From: Erysipelotrichales bacterium
GTDB lineage: Bacteria > Bacillota_I > Bacilli_A > Erysipelotrichales > Erysipelotrichaceae
Length of the DNA stretch: 32,502 nucleotides
Assembly (NCBI GenBank): GCA_017532345.1
Contig: JAFXJJ010000116.1
Coordinates: 1-32,502, forward strand
Direction of reading: 5' to 3'
Each line of letters begins with the position of its first letter. Position 1 is the stretch's first letter. Of the stretch, positions 1 through 6,745 are shown piece after piece. The notes beneath the pieces were generated by a model that worked only from the letters and a program-made list of their open reading frames with translations, was not told where the DNA came from and ran no database searches. Both the position numbers and the translations under genes were made by a program.

Positions 1-147
1 GGTGAGTTTACTGATAATTTAATTCCAATATTTCCATATTTATTTTATGGAAATTCAAGGCTAGCAATATTATTAAATGCTTCAACTTTATTCTTTAGTG
101 TTGGATGGATTACTTTATTTTCAGTTATTCAGTCATTAGATAAGTGA
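1..147 (+). CDS. C-terminal fragment of a membrane protein (5' end outside window)
   Basis: Frame 1 is open from the first base to a TGA at 145-147 and encodes 48 residues. The visible part is hydrophobic, with a likely membrane-spanning helix near its end (about residues 21-42, containing LLNASTLFFSVGWITLF), and finishes with a short polar tail, SLDK. Family and function cannot be told from this piece. The next gene starts 9 bases after its stop with a GAGGA ribosome site between, so the two are probably co-transcribed. Confidence 0.55.
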   Translation, partial: GEFTDNLIPIFPYLFYGNSRLAILLNASTLFFSVGWITLFSVIQSLDK

Positions 148-156
148 GGATAGTTT

Positions 157-606
157 ATGAAAATTATTAAGAGAATCGTCATTGTTTTTGCGGTAATGTT
201 TATATGTTTTAAAGTAATATCTTATTGTTTTTATCCTGAAAGAGAAATAAAGAATTTTGTTAATAAGAACTATCTTGAATTAGAGGAAATTGCTAATGAT
301 TATTTAGTTAATAAAATTTCAGTTAAAGAATATAAAGGTGTTGAAATTGAAGGTGTTTTTAAAGGTGATACAGACATTGTACAGTTTTATTATAGTGGAT
401 TTGGTATAGCTCCTGCTTCTACATACTATGGCTTTTATTATTCACCTAATGATATAGTAGTTATGCACTGTAATAGTCAAGATACTGCGTGTAAATTAGT
501 GAATACTAAAGACAATGAATATGAGTGGTCATGTGATGAATCAGATAATGGTGGTAGGATACTTAAAATCAGAGATTATTGGTACTATTATGAAGCATGG
601 TACTAA
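157..606 (+). CDS. Membrane-anchored or secreted small protein, unknown function
   Basis: 149 residues. Residues 5-26 form one hydrophobic segment after a Lys/Arg-rich start, which fits a signal anchor or uncleaved signal peptide; the rest would be outside the cell. No lipobox is clear. The outer part is rich in Tyr and Trp (YYGFYYSPND near 86-95, RDYWYYYEAWY at the end) and has three Cys (about 105, 111 and 126), two of which could pair. It resembles short uncharacterised proteins of gut Firmicutes, but no named domain is recognised. The ATG at 157 has GAGGA 8 bases upstream. No terminator is visible after it. Confidence 0.6.
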   Translation: MKIIKRIVIVFAVMFICFKVISYCFYPEREIKNFVNKNYLELEEIANDYLVNKISVKEYKGVEIEGVFKGDTDIVQFYYSGFGIAPASTYYGFYYSPNDIVVMHCNSQDTACKLVNTKDNEYEWSCDESDNGGRILKIRDYWYYYEAWY

Positions 607-623
607 TAAATAGAGTTAATTGC

Positions 624-652
624 TTTAAAATAATATTGAAACTTGTTATTAT
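624..652 (+). promoter_or_regulatory. Sigma-A-type promoter for the nucleotidyltransferase unit
   Basis: TTTAAA at 624-629 and TATTAT at 647-652, 17-base spacer, with TG one base before the -10 (extended -10). It lies in the gap after the preceding gene and about 40 bases before the start at 691. Confidence 0.45.
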
Positions 653-690
653 ATATTTGTTTGAGTATGACTAAACAGGAGAATAGTGAT

Positions 691-1164
691 ATGAACGAAA
701 TAGAATATAAATTACAAGTTCTAAAGAAAGTGGCAAATGAATTGAATAATGCCAATGTGCTATGGGCTATAGGGTCTTCGTCGTTATTATATTTTAAAGG
801 TGTTGTAGATACATTTAATGATTTCGACTTATTTATTTCAGTAAATGATACTGAAAAAGCTAAGGAATGTTTTAATAAATTAGGTGTTCAACAGCCATTA
901 TATTATGATGCAGTTAACTATGGCACAAAGACTTTCTTAGAGTATATAGTAGATGGTGTAGAGTTTGATTTCATGGCAGACTTTAGTATTATTAATGAAG
1001 GAAAAGAGTATTTATATCCTGTAGAGGATAGTATTGAAAGCTACTATGATTTAGAGGGTGTGCAAATTCCTTGTCAATCATTAAAGCAATGGATTGAATG
1101 TTATCGTTTAATGAAGCGTGAACATAAAGCAGTACTAATTGAAAATTATATTAAGGAGTCATAA
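691..1164 (+). CDS. Nucleotidyltransferase-superfamily protein
   Basis: 157 residues from the ATG at 691, chosen because AGGAG lies 8 bases upstream; a longer reading from 643 has no ribosome site. Residues 25-50 hold the polymerase-beta-like nucleotidyltransferase signature: WAIGSSSLL (Gly-Ser turn), then NDFDLFI, giving the two metal-binding Asp (44, 46). This is the layout of small aminoglycoside/lincosamide-type nucleotidyltransferases and other minimal NTases. Substrate is not deducible. The protein is shorter than most lincosamide enzymes, so a housekeeping or toxin-antitoxin role is also possible. It is followed closely by a hydrolase and an ASCH protein in one apparent operon. Confidence 0.7.
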   Translation: MNEIEYKLQVLKKVANELNNANVLWAIGSSSLLYFKGVVDTFNDFDLFISVNDTEKAKECFNKLGVQQPLYYDAVNYGTKTFLEYIVDGVEFDFMADFSIINEGKEYLYPVEDSIESYYDLEGVQIPCQSLKQWIECYRLMKREHKAVLIENYIKES

Positions 1165-1179
1165 AGGGTGAGAATAATT

Positions 1180-1746
1180 ATGAAAATGATTGGTAATTAT
1201 ATTAAGCATCTTCCTGCATCTAATGAACCGTTATCAGCTGATGTTTATTTGATTGATGGTGATAAATATTGTTATGTTTATGATGTAGGGAATAATGATG
1301 AATCATTAAGTATAATAGAGGGGATTTCTAAAGATAAAGTTATTATTTTGTCGCACTATCATCAAGATCACGTTGGTAATTTGGATAAACTACAATTTAG
1401 AGAATTGTATGTTGGAAATTTGACCTATGAAACAATAGGAAAAGGAACAGTAGTTGAAGATAGTTATATGATTCATGATGGAATTACTATTGAAATCAAG
1501 CATTGTCCATCGCCACATGTAAGTGGGAGTTTAATTGTAACTATTAATAAGGAGTACACATTAATTGCTGATTTATATTTTACTAGACAGGTATATGATA
1601 CTGCACTAGCAAGTGAAATGTTAAATACTCTTGAAAGTATAGATACAAAATATTTTGTTGTAAGTCATCAAGTGGAAACAAGCATATTTGAAAAAGAATA
1701 TTTAATTAGTGAATTAAAGGAATATTTTAATTATGAAGGCAAGTGA
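1180..1746 (+). CDS. Metallo-beta-lactamase-fold hydrolase
   Basis: 188 residues. ATG 1180 is preferred over the upstream GTG at 1168 because GGTGAG sits about 7 bases before it. The zinc-binding HxHxDH motif is present as SHYHQDHVGN (His59, His61, Asp63, His64), with later candidate ligands in SPHVSGSL (His), IADLYF (Asp) and VVSHQ (His), so the dinuclear site looks complete. The superfamily includes glyoxalase II, lactonases and RNases; substrate specificity is unknown, and clinical beta-lactamase activity should not be assumed. It overlaps the next gene by 14 bases, so the two are translationally coupled. Confidence 0.82.
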   Translation: MKMIGNYIKHLPASNEPLSADVYLIDGDKYCYVYDVGNNDESLSIIEGISKDKVIILSHYHQDHVGNLDKLQFRELYVGNLTYETIGKGTVVEDSYMIHDGITIEIKHCPSPHVSGSLIVTINKEYTLIADLYFTRQVYDTALASEMLNTLESIDTKYFVVSHQVETSIFEKEYLISELKEYFNYEGK

Positions 1747-2173
1747 ATTGTGGGAAAAGTATAAACAAGAAGTTAATATTGACATTGATAATTATGAAGC
1801 ATGGGCTTTTGGTGATTCACCAGATAAATTAGCTGAGTTAGTTTTAAAGGGAATTAAAGTAGGTACAGCATCTGCACATATTCTTTATGAATTAGAGAAT
1901 GAAGATTTACCTAGAGAAGGAGAATACAGCATTATATTAGATTCTTGTGAGAATGCAGTATGCATTATTAAAACTACAAAAGTTTATGTAGTTCCATTCA
2001 AAGAAGTTAGTGAATCTCATGCCTATAAAGAAGGTGAGGGCGATCGTTCGCTAGCGTATTGGCGTGAAGTTCATGAGAAATTCTTTACAAACTGTTTAAA
2101 TGAAGTAGGAATTGAATTTGACGAAGAAATGCTAGTGGTATGTGAAGAATTTGAAGTTGTATATAGACCATAA
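1733..2173 (+). CDS. ASCH domain protein
   Basis: 146 residues. The sequence AWAFGDSPDKLAELVLKG near the N-terminus, ILDSCENAVCIIKTTKV in the middle and GDRSLAYWREVH followed by a C-terminal VVCEEFEVVYR strand are characteristic of the ASCH (PUA-like, DUF984) family of Firmicutes. These domains bind RNA or modified nucleosides, and one branch (YqfB) hydrolyses N4-acetylcytidine; activity here is unproven. The start lies inside the end of the preceding hydrolase gene. A strong terminator follows, so this is the last gene of the unit. Confidence 0.85.
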   Translation: MKASELWEKYKQEVNIDIDNYEAWAFGDSPDKLAELVLKGIKVGTASAHILYELENEDLPREGEYSIILDSCENAVCIIKTTKVYVVPFKEVSESHAYKEGEGDRSLAYWREVHEKFFTNCLNEVGIEFDEEMLVVCEEFEVVYRP

Positions 2174-2191
2174 TATTCAATAGTATTAACT

Positions 2192-2221
2192 AAAGTATGA
2201 GCGTAATGTTCATACTTTTTT
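2192..2221 (+). terminator. Rho-independent terminator after the ASCH gene
   Basis: Stem AAAGTATGA / TCATACTTT (2192-2200 with 2210-2218), 9-base loop, then a T run to 2221. It separates the accessory genes from the spoIIGA operon. Confidence 0.8.
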
Positions 2222-2253
2222 CGACTTTATTCGCACTATTAAAGACCTATACT
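2220..2253 (+). promoter_or_regulatory. Putative Spo0A-controlled promoter of spoIIGA
   Basis: TTCGACT (2220-2226) matches the Spo0A box TTCGACA at 6 of 7 bases, and a weaker copy TTCGCAC begins exactly 10 bases later (2230-2236). A -10-like TATACT lies at 2248-2253, 22 bases after TTCGAC. In B. subtilis the spoIIG promoter also has tandem 0A boxes one helical turn apart overlapping a -35 placed about 22 bases from the -10. The match is suggestive, not proven. Confidence 0.45.
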
Positions 2254-2282
2254 TGTTATGGGTGATGGTTATGGTGACAATT

Positions 2283-2984
2283 ATGGAGTTAACATATATG
2301 AATCTAATTGTATTAATGTGTACTTCAATAATGCTAAGTACATATTTATTAAAGACAGCTAAAGCTAAGTTATTATTACTTAAAGTTATTGTCTTAGCTT
2401 ATGTTAGTTTAATTAGTTCATATTCAAGTGTATTATTAATTTTATTCTTTTATTTAATCACAATGACAAACTATAAAGAATTCATCGTATCGTTATGTAT
2501 TTACTATACACTTATTAATTTTGAAAAACTATGTATTGTATCTTTAAATAATGATTATATTTTATATATTTCTGAAAGTGAGGTTATATCAGTAGTACTT
2601 TTATTTATCATATTTATATTAGTCTATATAGCGTATATTCTTTTGTATAATAAATTATTCTATCATCGTTATTATAGGAATGTATTATTAAATGTTGGTG
2701 AGTATTTAATTGATGGCAAAGGGTATTTTGATAGTGGTAATATGCTTACGTGTAATGGTGTTCCAGTTGTGTTTCTAAGTAGTGATGAAGATACATTTGA
2801 TTTAGATAATGTGGCATTTGAAAGTGTCAATATAAAGACAATAAATGCCTATGCAAAGCAGAATGTTTATCATGGAAATTTAAAAGTAGGTATGAAGTGG
2901 TATCCAGTATTAATTGGCTTTCGCAGTACACATAAGAAATATGATGTTTTATTAAATGTACGTTTGGGGGAAGGAACAATATGA
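2283..2984 (+). CDS. spoIIGA: SpoIIGA, pro-sigma-E processing peptidase
   Basis: 233 residues from ATG 2283 (GGTGA 5 bases upstream); it could also begin further upstream, between 2253 and 2271. SpoIIGA is the membrane-embedded aspartic protease that removes the pro-sequence of sigma-E in the mother cell after a signal from the forespore. The first ~122 residues form about four or five hydrophobic helices, followed by a cytoplasmic protease domain with the aspartic motif YFDSGNMLTCNG (DSGN at 150-153). The protein is clearly shorter than the ~309 residues of B. subtilis. The stop overlaps the sigE start by 4 bases (ATGA), so enzyme and substrate are translationally coupled. Identification rests on the DSGN motif, topology and the sigE/sigG neighbours. 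Confidence 0.88.
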   Translation: MELTYMNLIVLMCTSIMLSTYLLKTAKAKLLLLKVIVLAYVSLISSYSSVLLILFFYLITMTNYKEFIVSLCIYYTLINFEKLCIVSLNNDYILYISESEVISVVLLFIIFILVYIAYILLYNKLFYHRYYRNVLLNVGEYLIDGKGYFDSGNMLTCNGVPVVFLSSDEDTFDLDNVAFESVNIKTINAYAKQNVYHGNLKVGMKWYPVLIGFRSTHKKYDVLLNVRLGEGTI

Positions 2985-3673
2985 ATTTAATAAAAAGATT
3001 CTTATTATGGATGTTTAGAGATGATAATGAAGTTAATTATATTTTATCAAGCGAGATATTACCAAAACCACTAACTCATGAAGAGGAAGAGTATTACTTA
3101 GAACTATTTGAAAATGGCGATAAAGAAGCGAAAAATGTACTTCTCGAACATAATTTACGACTTGTAGTTTATATTGCAAAGCGTTATGAAAATAATCCGA
3201 ACAATATGGAAGATCTAATAAGTATCGGTACTTTTGGCCTTATTAAGGCAATAGAAACATTTAAACGAGATAAAAATATAAAATTAGTAACATATGCCTC
3301 AAGATGTATTGAAAATGAAATATTAATGTTTTTAAGAAAGAAGAATAAACGTAAAGTTGAAGTTAGTTTTGATGAACCATTAAATGTTGATTATGATGGT
3401 AATGAATTAGTACTAGCAGATATTCTTGGTACAGAGGGAGATATTGTAAAAGAGGAATTTGAGAAGAACGAGCAAATTCGTATACTTAATGAAGCTATCA
3501 AGAATCTGAAAAAGCGCGAGCAGGAAATCTTGAAAATGAGGTATGGAATTGATCAAGAAGAATTAACACAAAAGGATGTGGCTACTAAATTAGGTATTTC
3601 TCAAAGCTATATCTCAAGACTTGAGAAAAGAATATTATTAAAGCTTAAAATGGTAATAGAGCGTCAAATTTAG
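2981..3673 (+). CDS. sigE: RNA polymerase sporulation sigma factor E (pro-sigma-E)
   Basis: 230 residues, sigma-70 family. Region 2 is visible as NLRLVVYIAKRY and EDLISIGTFGLIKAI, and region 4 as a C-terminal helix-turn-helix (TQKDVATKLGISQSYISRLE). The stretch EVNYILSSEILPKPL aligns with the cleavage-site neighbourhood of B. subtilis sigma-E. The preceding pro-sequence is amphipathic and contains a LLWMF patch, but is several residues shorter than in Bacillus. Sigma-E directs early mother-cell transcription after cleavage by SpoIIGA, encoded just upstream. A short 53-base gap separates it from sigG. Confidence 0.93.
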   Translation: MNLIKRFLLWMFRDDNEVNYILSSEILPKPLTHEEEEYYLELFENGDKEAKNVLLEHNLRLVVYIAKRYENNPNNMEDLISIGTFGLIKAIETFKRDKNIKLVTYASRCIENEILMFLRKKNKRKVEVSFDEPLNVDYDGNELVLADILGTEGDIVKEEFEKNEQIRILNEAIKNLKKREQEILKMRYGIDQEELTQKDVATKLGISQSYISRLEKRILLKLKMVIERQI

Positions 3674-3726
3674 TTTAGCTTGACACTTTATGGACAAACT
3701 CTAAAGGTAAGCAAAGGAGTTTGTTC

Positions 3727-4500
3727 ATGGCTAGATATAAAGTTGATATTAACGGCGTTAACACTGCAAATCTAAAGGTATTAACGAATGCTGAAATGCG
3801 TGAATTGTTTAAACAAATAAAAGAAGGTAATGAAGAAGCTAGGAATGAATTAATAAATGGTAATTTAAAGTTAGTACTATCAATGGTACAGAGATTTAAT
3901 GGTAGACATGACAATATGGATGACTTATTTCAAATCGGTTGTGTAGGGCTTATCAAAGCAATAGATAATTTTGATGTGAATATGGATGTCAAGTTTTCTA
4001 CGTATGCTGTACCAATGATTCTAGGTGAAATACGTAGATATTTAAGAGATAATCAATCATTACGTATCTCAAGGCATTTAAAAGATTTATCTTATCAAAT
4101 AGTTAGAGAAAAAGAAGATTATTATTCTAAGAACTATAAGGAAGCAAGTACTAGTTATCTTGCCAATAAATTAGGAGTTAAAGAGAAAGATATAATAGAT
4201 GCGATTGATTCTATGCAACAAACTATCTCGATATTTGAACCTGTATATTCAGATAATGGAGACAATTTATATATAATGGATCAAATTACGGATAATAAAG
4301 ATGAAGTTAATGATTTATTAAATTCTATGGCATTAAAGAAGGGATTGAAGAATCTTAATGATAAAGAATTATATGTCATAGAAAAACGCTTCTATGAAGG
4401 TAAGACGCAAGTAGAAATTGCAGAAGAAATGAATGTATCGCAAGCTCAAATTAGTAGACTTGAGAAGAGTGCGTTAGAAGAATTAAAAAAACATTTCTGA
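3727..4500 (+). CDS. sigG: RNA polymerase sporulation sigma factor G
   Basis: 257 residues. ATG 3727 gives MARYKVDINGVNT, which aligns with the N-terminus of known sigma-G; AAGGAG lies 7 bases upstream, and the TTG six bases before is unlikely. Region 2 (GNLKLVLSMVQRF, DDLFQIGCVGLIKAIDNF, KFSTYAVPMILGEIRRYL) and the region-4 helix-turn-helix (TQVEIAEEMNVSQAQISRLE) are intact. Sigma-G drives late forespore transcription. Sitting behind spoIIGA-sigE as in Bacillus and Clostridia supports sigma-G over the similar sigma-F, which is normally beside spoIIAA/AB. It ends in TGA, showing that TGA is a stop codon here. Confidence 0.93.
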   Translation: MARYKVDINGVNTANLKVLTNAEMRELFKQIKEGNEEARNELINGNLKLVLSMVQRFNGRHDNMDDLFQIGCVGLIKAIDNFDVNMDVKFSTYAVPMILGEIRRYLRDNQSLRISRHLKDLSYQIVREKEDYYSKNYKEASTSYLANKLGVKEKDIIDAIDSMQQTISIFEPVYSDNGDNLYIMDQITDNKDEVNDLLNSMALKKGLKNLNDKELYVIEKRFYEGKTQVEIAEEMNVSQAQISRLEKSALEELKKHF

Positions 4501-4523
4501 CATAATATATAATGGTGATATAT

Positions 4524-4793
4524 ATGAAGTTTTCATTATTAAAGAAAAAACCATTAATATTAGTTAGTGATGGTAGTTTTAAAGGATATATTAAAGATTT
4601 AGAAGTAAATGTTGAAAATAATGAAATTGATTATTTTGTTGTGAAGAGTATGAGTTTTAAGTTATTACCAATGTTATTTAAAAAGGATATTATATTAACT
4701 AAAGATGATATAATTTATTATGGAAATGATGTAATACTAGTGAAAGATACAATAAATACGATGAATTCTCTTGTTAATGAGAAGGAAAATTGA
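4524..4793 (+). CDS. ylmC: YlmC/YmxH-type PRC-barrel protein
   Basis: 89 residues from ATG 4524, with GGTGAT 4 bases upstream; an ATG at 4512 overlaps that ribosome site and is unlikely. The small all-beta protein (KPLILVSDGSFKGYIKDLEV ... IIYYGNDVILVKD) fits the PRC-barrel YlmC/YmxH family, found beside sigG in nearly all spore formers and linked to sporulation. Function is unknown. Similarity is weak by eye, so the call leans on size, strand pattern and position between sigG and sepF. Its 3' end holds the sepF promoter. Confidence 0.7.
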   Translation: MKFSLLKKKPLILVSDGSFKGYIKDLEVNVENNEIDYFVVKSMSFKLLPMLFKKDIILTKDDIIYYGNDVILVKDTINTMNSLVNEKEN

Positions 4794-4799
4794 TATAAT
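4771..4799 (+). promoter_or_regulatory. Sigma-A promoter for sepF
   Basis: TTGTTA at 4771-4776, 17-base spacer ending in TGA, TATAAT at 4794-4799 (extended -10). It lies in the last codons of ylmC and lets the division genes sepF-ylmH be expressed in growing cells independently of the sporulation genes upstream. Confidence 0.75.
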
Positions 4800-4827
4800 A
4801 TACTAGTAAGTTTAGGAGGTAGAAGCA

Positions 4828-5235
4828 ATGGGATTCGCTAAAAAAATGATGAACATGATTGCTCCAATGGATGAAGACGAACTATTGGAAGTTACTGAGG
4901 AAGAAGAAACTGATGAATTAATCAATGAATATGAGGAACCTAAAAATAAGAAATTAGCTAAGTTACCACAAGATACTAAGATGGTTTTATTTGAACCACG
5001 TGCTTATCAAGAGGTAGAAGATATTGCTGAACATTTAAAAGAAAAACGTGCTGCTGTAGTAAACCTACATCGTCTACAAAGTTCTGCTGCACAAAGAACA
5101 ATTGATTTCTTAAGTGGTGTTATTTTCGCAGTAGATGGATCAATTCAAAAGATTGGACCTAAGGTTATTTTATGTACACCAAGAAATATTGGTGTTGCTG
5201 GTCAAATTAACCTAGAAGAAACTGATATTGATTAA
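4828..5235 (+). CDS. sepF: Cell division protein SepF
   Basis: 135 residues. SepF is a cytoplasmic FtsZ partner that bundles protofilaments and tethers the Z ring to the membrane. The N-terminus GFAKKMMNMI is the short amphipathic membrane-targeting helix, followed by an acidic linker (DEDELLEVTEEEETDELINE). The C-terminal domain from about residue 50 has MVLFEPRAYQEVEDIAEHL, KRAAVVNLHRL and RTIDFLSGVIFAVDGSIQKIG, the conserved SepF core. AGGAGG precedes the ATG. The stop overlaps the ylmH start by one base (TAATG). The usual neighbours ylmD and ylmE (upstream) and ylmG (downstream) are missing. Confidence 0.95.
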   Translation: MGFAKKMMNMIAPMDEDELLEVTEEEETDELINEYEEPKNKKLAKLPQDTKMVLFEPRAYQEVEDIAEHLKEKRAAVVNLHRLQSSAAQRTIDFLSGVIFAVDGSIQKIGPKVILCTPRNIGVAGQINLEETDID

Positions 5236-5957
5236 TGAATTTTCAAAAAAAAGTAATGGAGTATCTACGCATATGCGATAAATCTAATCGTATAGCAAGA
5301 ACTCCATTTCTTTCGTTAGATGAGCAAGAAATTCTACTAAGCATGACAAAGCATTATAGTGTTAAGTTATTTGGAGGATTTAATAATAGCGAGAGACAGC
5401 GAGTATTAATTATTCCAGAGGATTCTTATGAGGATATCGATTTTGATATTGATGTAATATGTGCTAAATGTGATAATAACTTTTATAAGATTACACATAG
5501 TGATGTATTAGGTGCATTAATGAATATCGGGATTGAAAGAGAAGTTACTGGTGATATCGTTATTACGGATGAATACATATATATCGCATTAGCTAAAAGT
5601 ATTACTCCTTTTGTCGTTTCTGAATTAACTAGAATTAATAAAGTAAATGTATCTTTTGAGATTACAGAGGATATTCCTAAGCGTGAATTGTTAATTGATG
5701 AATTTGATATGATTATCACATCAAGACGTCTTGATAGTGTAGTATCTCATCTCGCGAAATGTGGGAGAAAAGATGCGCAAATTAAGATAGATAATAAAGA
5801 GGTAAAGGTAAACGGCTTTATTGCTACTAAATACGATAAGATTGTTAGTGATGATTCTTTAATTAGCATTCGTAGAGCTGGCAGGTTTATAATCTATGGT
5901 GAAGTAGGAAAGACTAAAAAGGAGAATATTGTATTACACTGTGGAAAATATTCCTAA
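5235..5957 (+). CDS. ylmH: YlmH, S4-domain RNA-binding protein
   Basis: 240 residues. The N-terminal two thirds match the YlmH fold (FLSLDEQEILLSM, VKLFGGFNNSERQRVLIIPE, HSDVLGALMNIGIERE, GDIVITDE). The C-terminus carries an S4 RNA-binding domain beginning near RRLDSVVSHLAKCGRKDAQ and ending with NGFIATKYDKIVSDDSLISI. YlmH is a ribosome-associated protein that has been linked to rescue of stalled large subunits and to division-cluster function. It is coupled to sepF by a TAATG overlap, as usual in Firmicutes. Confidence 0.93.
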   Translation: MNFQKKVMEYLRICDKSNRIARTPFLSLDEQEILLSMTKHYSVKLFGGFNNSERQRVLIIPEDSYEDIDFDIDVICAKCDNNFYKITHSDVLGALMNIGIEREVTGDIVITDEYIYIALAKSITPFVVSELTRINKVNVSFEITEDIPKRELLIDEFDMIITSRRLDSVVSHLAKCGRKDAQIKIDNKEVKVNGFIATKYDKIVSDDSLISIRRAGRFIIYGEVGKTKKENIVLHCGKYS

Positions 5958-5973
5958 TAAAGTGAGGAAATTG

Positions 5974-6002
5974 TTGTGCTTTTCAAATAAATGTGCAATA
6001 AT
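5974..6002 (+). promoter_or_regulatory. Sigma-A promoter for divIVA
   Basis: TTGTGC at 5974-5979 and AATAAT at 5997-6002 with a 17-base spacer and TGC directly before the -10 (extended -10). It lies in the gap between ylmH and divIVA. Confidence 0.5.
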
Positions 6003-6038
6003 ATTCTTGTTCTATTAGGGGTTGTCAGAGGTGAGAGT

Positions 6039-6533
6039 ATGAGTATTAAGCCTAGTGAAATGTTTAAAATTAAATATAAAGGCTATGATGTACGTGCTGT
6101 AGATGAGTATTTCTACCAGAATGGCAACAAGTTAGAAGAAGCAATTAGTCGTGCTGAAATAGCTGAAAAAGAACTTGGTGAGTTAAAGCAAAAGTATGAA
6201 GCTCTTTATGCAGAACATGTGGCACTTACGAATAGTATTGAATCACGTGAGAAGGCTGCTGATGAAATAAGTAGAATTGCATTGAAGGAAGCTAATACAA
6301 TTGTTGAAACGGCAAATCGTAATGCTGATTCGATTGTGAAAGAAGCGTTAGCAACTGCTCGACAAATACTTGTTGAAATGAGTAACTTAGGAAATGAGGC
6401 TATTTTCTTAAAACAACATGTTAAAGAACGTATGGGTCGATTAGCAAAAGTTATTGATGATTTCACATTACCAAATATCCCAAGTCTTGATTGCTTGGAA
6501 CTAGTTGATGAAAACGAAGAGAAAGACGCGTAG
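6039..6533 (+). CDS. divIVA: DivIVA, cell pole/septum scaffold protein
   Basis: 164 residues from ATG 6039, with AGGTGAGAG upstream; the longer reading from 5991 lacks a ribosome site and adds residues foreign to the family. The N-terminal lipid-binding domain is seen in IKPSEMFKIKYKGYDVRAVDEY. Residues ~30-140 are a long, charged, Ala/Glu-rich coiled coil. DivIVA binds curved membrane and recruits Min proteins, chromosome-anchoring proteins during sporulation and cell-wall enzymes. Its place between ylmH and ileS is canonical. It is followed by the ileS T-box leader with no terminator between, so some ileS transcription may read through from divIVA. Confidence 0.93.
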   Translation: MSIKPSEMFKIKYKGYDVRAVDEYFYQNGNKLEEAISRAEIAEKELGELKQKYEALYAEHVALTNSIESREKAADEISRIALKEANTIVETANRNADSIVKEALATARQILVEMSNLGNEAIFLKQHVKERMGRLAKVIDDFTLPNIPSLDCLELVDENEEKDA

Positions 6534-6544
6534 TATTTTATAAA

Positions 6545-6728
6545 GTTATAGAGAGCTGTCGGTTGGTGGAAGACAGTATGGAGTAATATACTATATCACT
6601 TTCAAGTGTTGATCTGAATTAAGTAAGATTGAACGTAAGCTTCACGTTACGAAGTATTGAGTGCATGGGAAACCATGAACTAAGGTGGTACCACGTTTAA
6701 GCGTCCTTAGATTAAGGATGCTTTTTTA
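6545..6728 (+). promoter_or_regulatory. T-box riboswitch (Ile) controlling ileS
   Basis: Leader with all T-box landmarks. Stem I begins at GAGAGCTGTCGG, and the specifier codon ATC (6595-6597, followed by A) lies in the specifier loop. A hairpin CATGG-GAAA-CCATG (6664-6677) fits stem III. The T-box core AAGGTGGTACCACG (6682-6695) contains the TGGT that pairs with the tRNA acceptor end. The competing terminator is AAGCGTCCTTA/TAAGGATGCTT (6699-6723) plus a T run. Uncharged tRNA-Ile(GAT) would favour the antiterminator and switch on ileS. The ATC specifier agrees with the downstream gene. Confidence 0.95.
6699..6728 (+). terminator. T-box attenuator terminator
   Basis: 11-bp stem with one G-T pair (6699-6709 with 6713-6723), 3-base loop, TTTTTT run. 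It is mutually exclusive with the antiterminator that contains the T-box sequence. Confidence 0.9.
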
Positions 6729-6745
6729 TTTTATAGGAGGTTAAC

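Noticed and set aside
3673-3701. Possible forespore (sigma-F/G) promoter before sigG: GTTTA then GGACAAACT
   Set aside because: The elements partly match the pattern but the spacer is 14 bases instead of about 16, and two -10 positions are wrong; too weak to list as a feature.
3675-3914. Minus-strand open frame opposite sigG
   Set aside because: It lies within the strongly conserved sigG coding region, has no ribosome site and its translation resembles no protein; a shadow frame.
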